64,000 bases of DNA from Roseobacter sp. HKCCD6576-2. Lineage in GTDB: Bacteria > Pseudomonadota > Alphaproteobacteria > Rhodobacterales > Rhodobacteraceae. A program made the translations under genes and the position numbers. The DNA lies in the NCBI RefSeq assembly GCF_013179285.1, contig NZ_WVNW01000004.1:186001-250000 (forward strand), given 5' to 3'. Of this stretch, positions 63,928 to 64,000 are shown in pieces. The notes under the pieces were generated by a model. It worked only from the letters and a program-made list of their open reading frames with translations. It was not told where the DNA came from and ran no database searches. Within the stretch, counting starts at the first letter, position 1; the number at the start of each line of letters is the position of its first letter.

Positions 63928-63970
63928 TTACGGACCGTTCGGTTAACAATAATTACGGACCAATCGGTAA
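63928..63970. promoter_or_regulatory. Two TetR-type operator candidates
   Basis: TTACGGACCGTTCGGTTAA (63928-63946) and TTACGGACCAATCGGTAA (63953-63970) share the core TTACGGACC-NN-TCGGT, 25 bp apart start to start. The second reads as an imperfect inverted repeat (TTACsGA...TCGGTAA). They lie between divergent promoters of the DUF417 gene and the gene starting at 63998, the usual site for a TetR-family operator. Confidence 0.6.
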
Positions 63971-63997
63971 CATACCTGTGACCGTGAGGAGACCGCA

Positions 63998-64000
63998 ATG
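63998..64000 (+). CDS. Start codon of a divergent gene, cut by the window end
   Basis: The window ends on ATG (63998-64000) preceded by GTGAGGAGACCGCA, a good ribosome site. By its place next to TetR-like operators, the gene is probably the regulator of the DUF417 gene, but nothing of the protein is visible. Confidence 0.5.

Overview
The window is chromosomal DNA of an alphaproteobacterium, most likely a marine Rhodobacterales (roseobacter-type) species. The evidence is: a petABC (bc1) operon with a roseobacter-style Tat Rieske protein; a RegB/SenC/RegA redox-control locus; TRAP transporters; the run regB-PAS-tsaE-amgK-murU-addB-addA; GlnK-AmtB; and a GC-rich composition. Genes are packed tightly, many with 4-nt ATGA start/stop overlaps. 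I see no insertion sequence, prophage, CRISPR array or rRNA. There is one tRNA.

Layout. 1-3.2 kb: thiamine ABC transporter thiBPQ (+), ended by a hairpin shared with petC. 3.3-6.0 kb: cytochrome bc1 petABC (-). 6.2-12.6 kb: malonyl-CoA synthetase, then a minus-strand run of small metabolic genes (GNAT, two GSTs, PaiB-like, mtaB, dapF). 12.6 kb: tRNA-Lys(UUU), followed by about 700 bp without a recognisable gene. 13.4-22.5 kb: a long minus-strand operon that reads as catabolism of the C3 sulfonate 2,3-dihydroxypropane-1-sulfonate (DHPS): small membrane protein, TRAP transporter (three genes), HpsN-type sulfopropanediol dehydrogenase, SDR and Zn-alcohol dehydrogenases, universal stress protein, sulfopyruvate decarboxylase ComD/ComE, and an FMN-dependent 2-hydroxyacid dehydrogenase. 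A divergent LacI-family regulator sits next to two tandem operator-like sites. A PfkB kinase follows. 25-36 kb: housekeeping and accessory genes (msrA, N-formylglutamate amidohydrolase-like, DUF1244, yaaA, recQ, an orphan TRAP binding protein, rsmD, ferredoxin reductase, peroxiredoxin, phhB, gdpD, ridA). 36.4-39.5 kb: type I secretion pair. 39.6-45.9 kb: mlaA, mlaC, class A PBP, glnK, amtB, small secreted/membrane proteins. 46-58 kb: trxA, addAB, murU, amgK, tsaE, PAS protein, regB (-). 58-64 kb: senC, GNAT, regA, lipoprotein, lysR, a small basic ORF, GNAT, HD hydrolase, a 29-aa Gly/Lys-rich microprotein, a DUF417 membrane protein, and the first codon of a divergent gene.

How the central system is proposed to work. 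DHPS, abundant in marine phytoplankton, enters through the TRAP system. The SDR and Zn-ADH interconvert its enantiomers. HpsN oxidises it to sulfolactate, the FMN enzyme oxidises that to sulfopyruvate, and ComDE decarboxylates this to sulfoacetaldehyde. The next enzymes (Xsc, Pta) and the alternative desulfonation enzymes (SuyAB, CuyA) are not in the window. The enzyme families can be seen in the sequence; the pathway order is inferred from family knowledge and gene order. A separate oddity is a diaminopimelate epimerase in which one of the two catalytic cysteines is replaced by serine.
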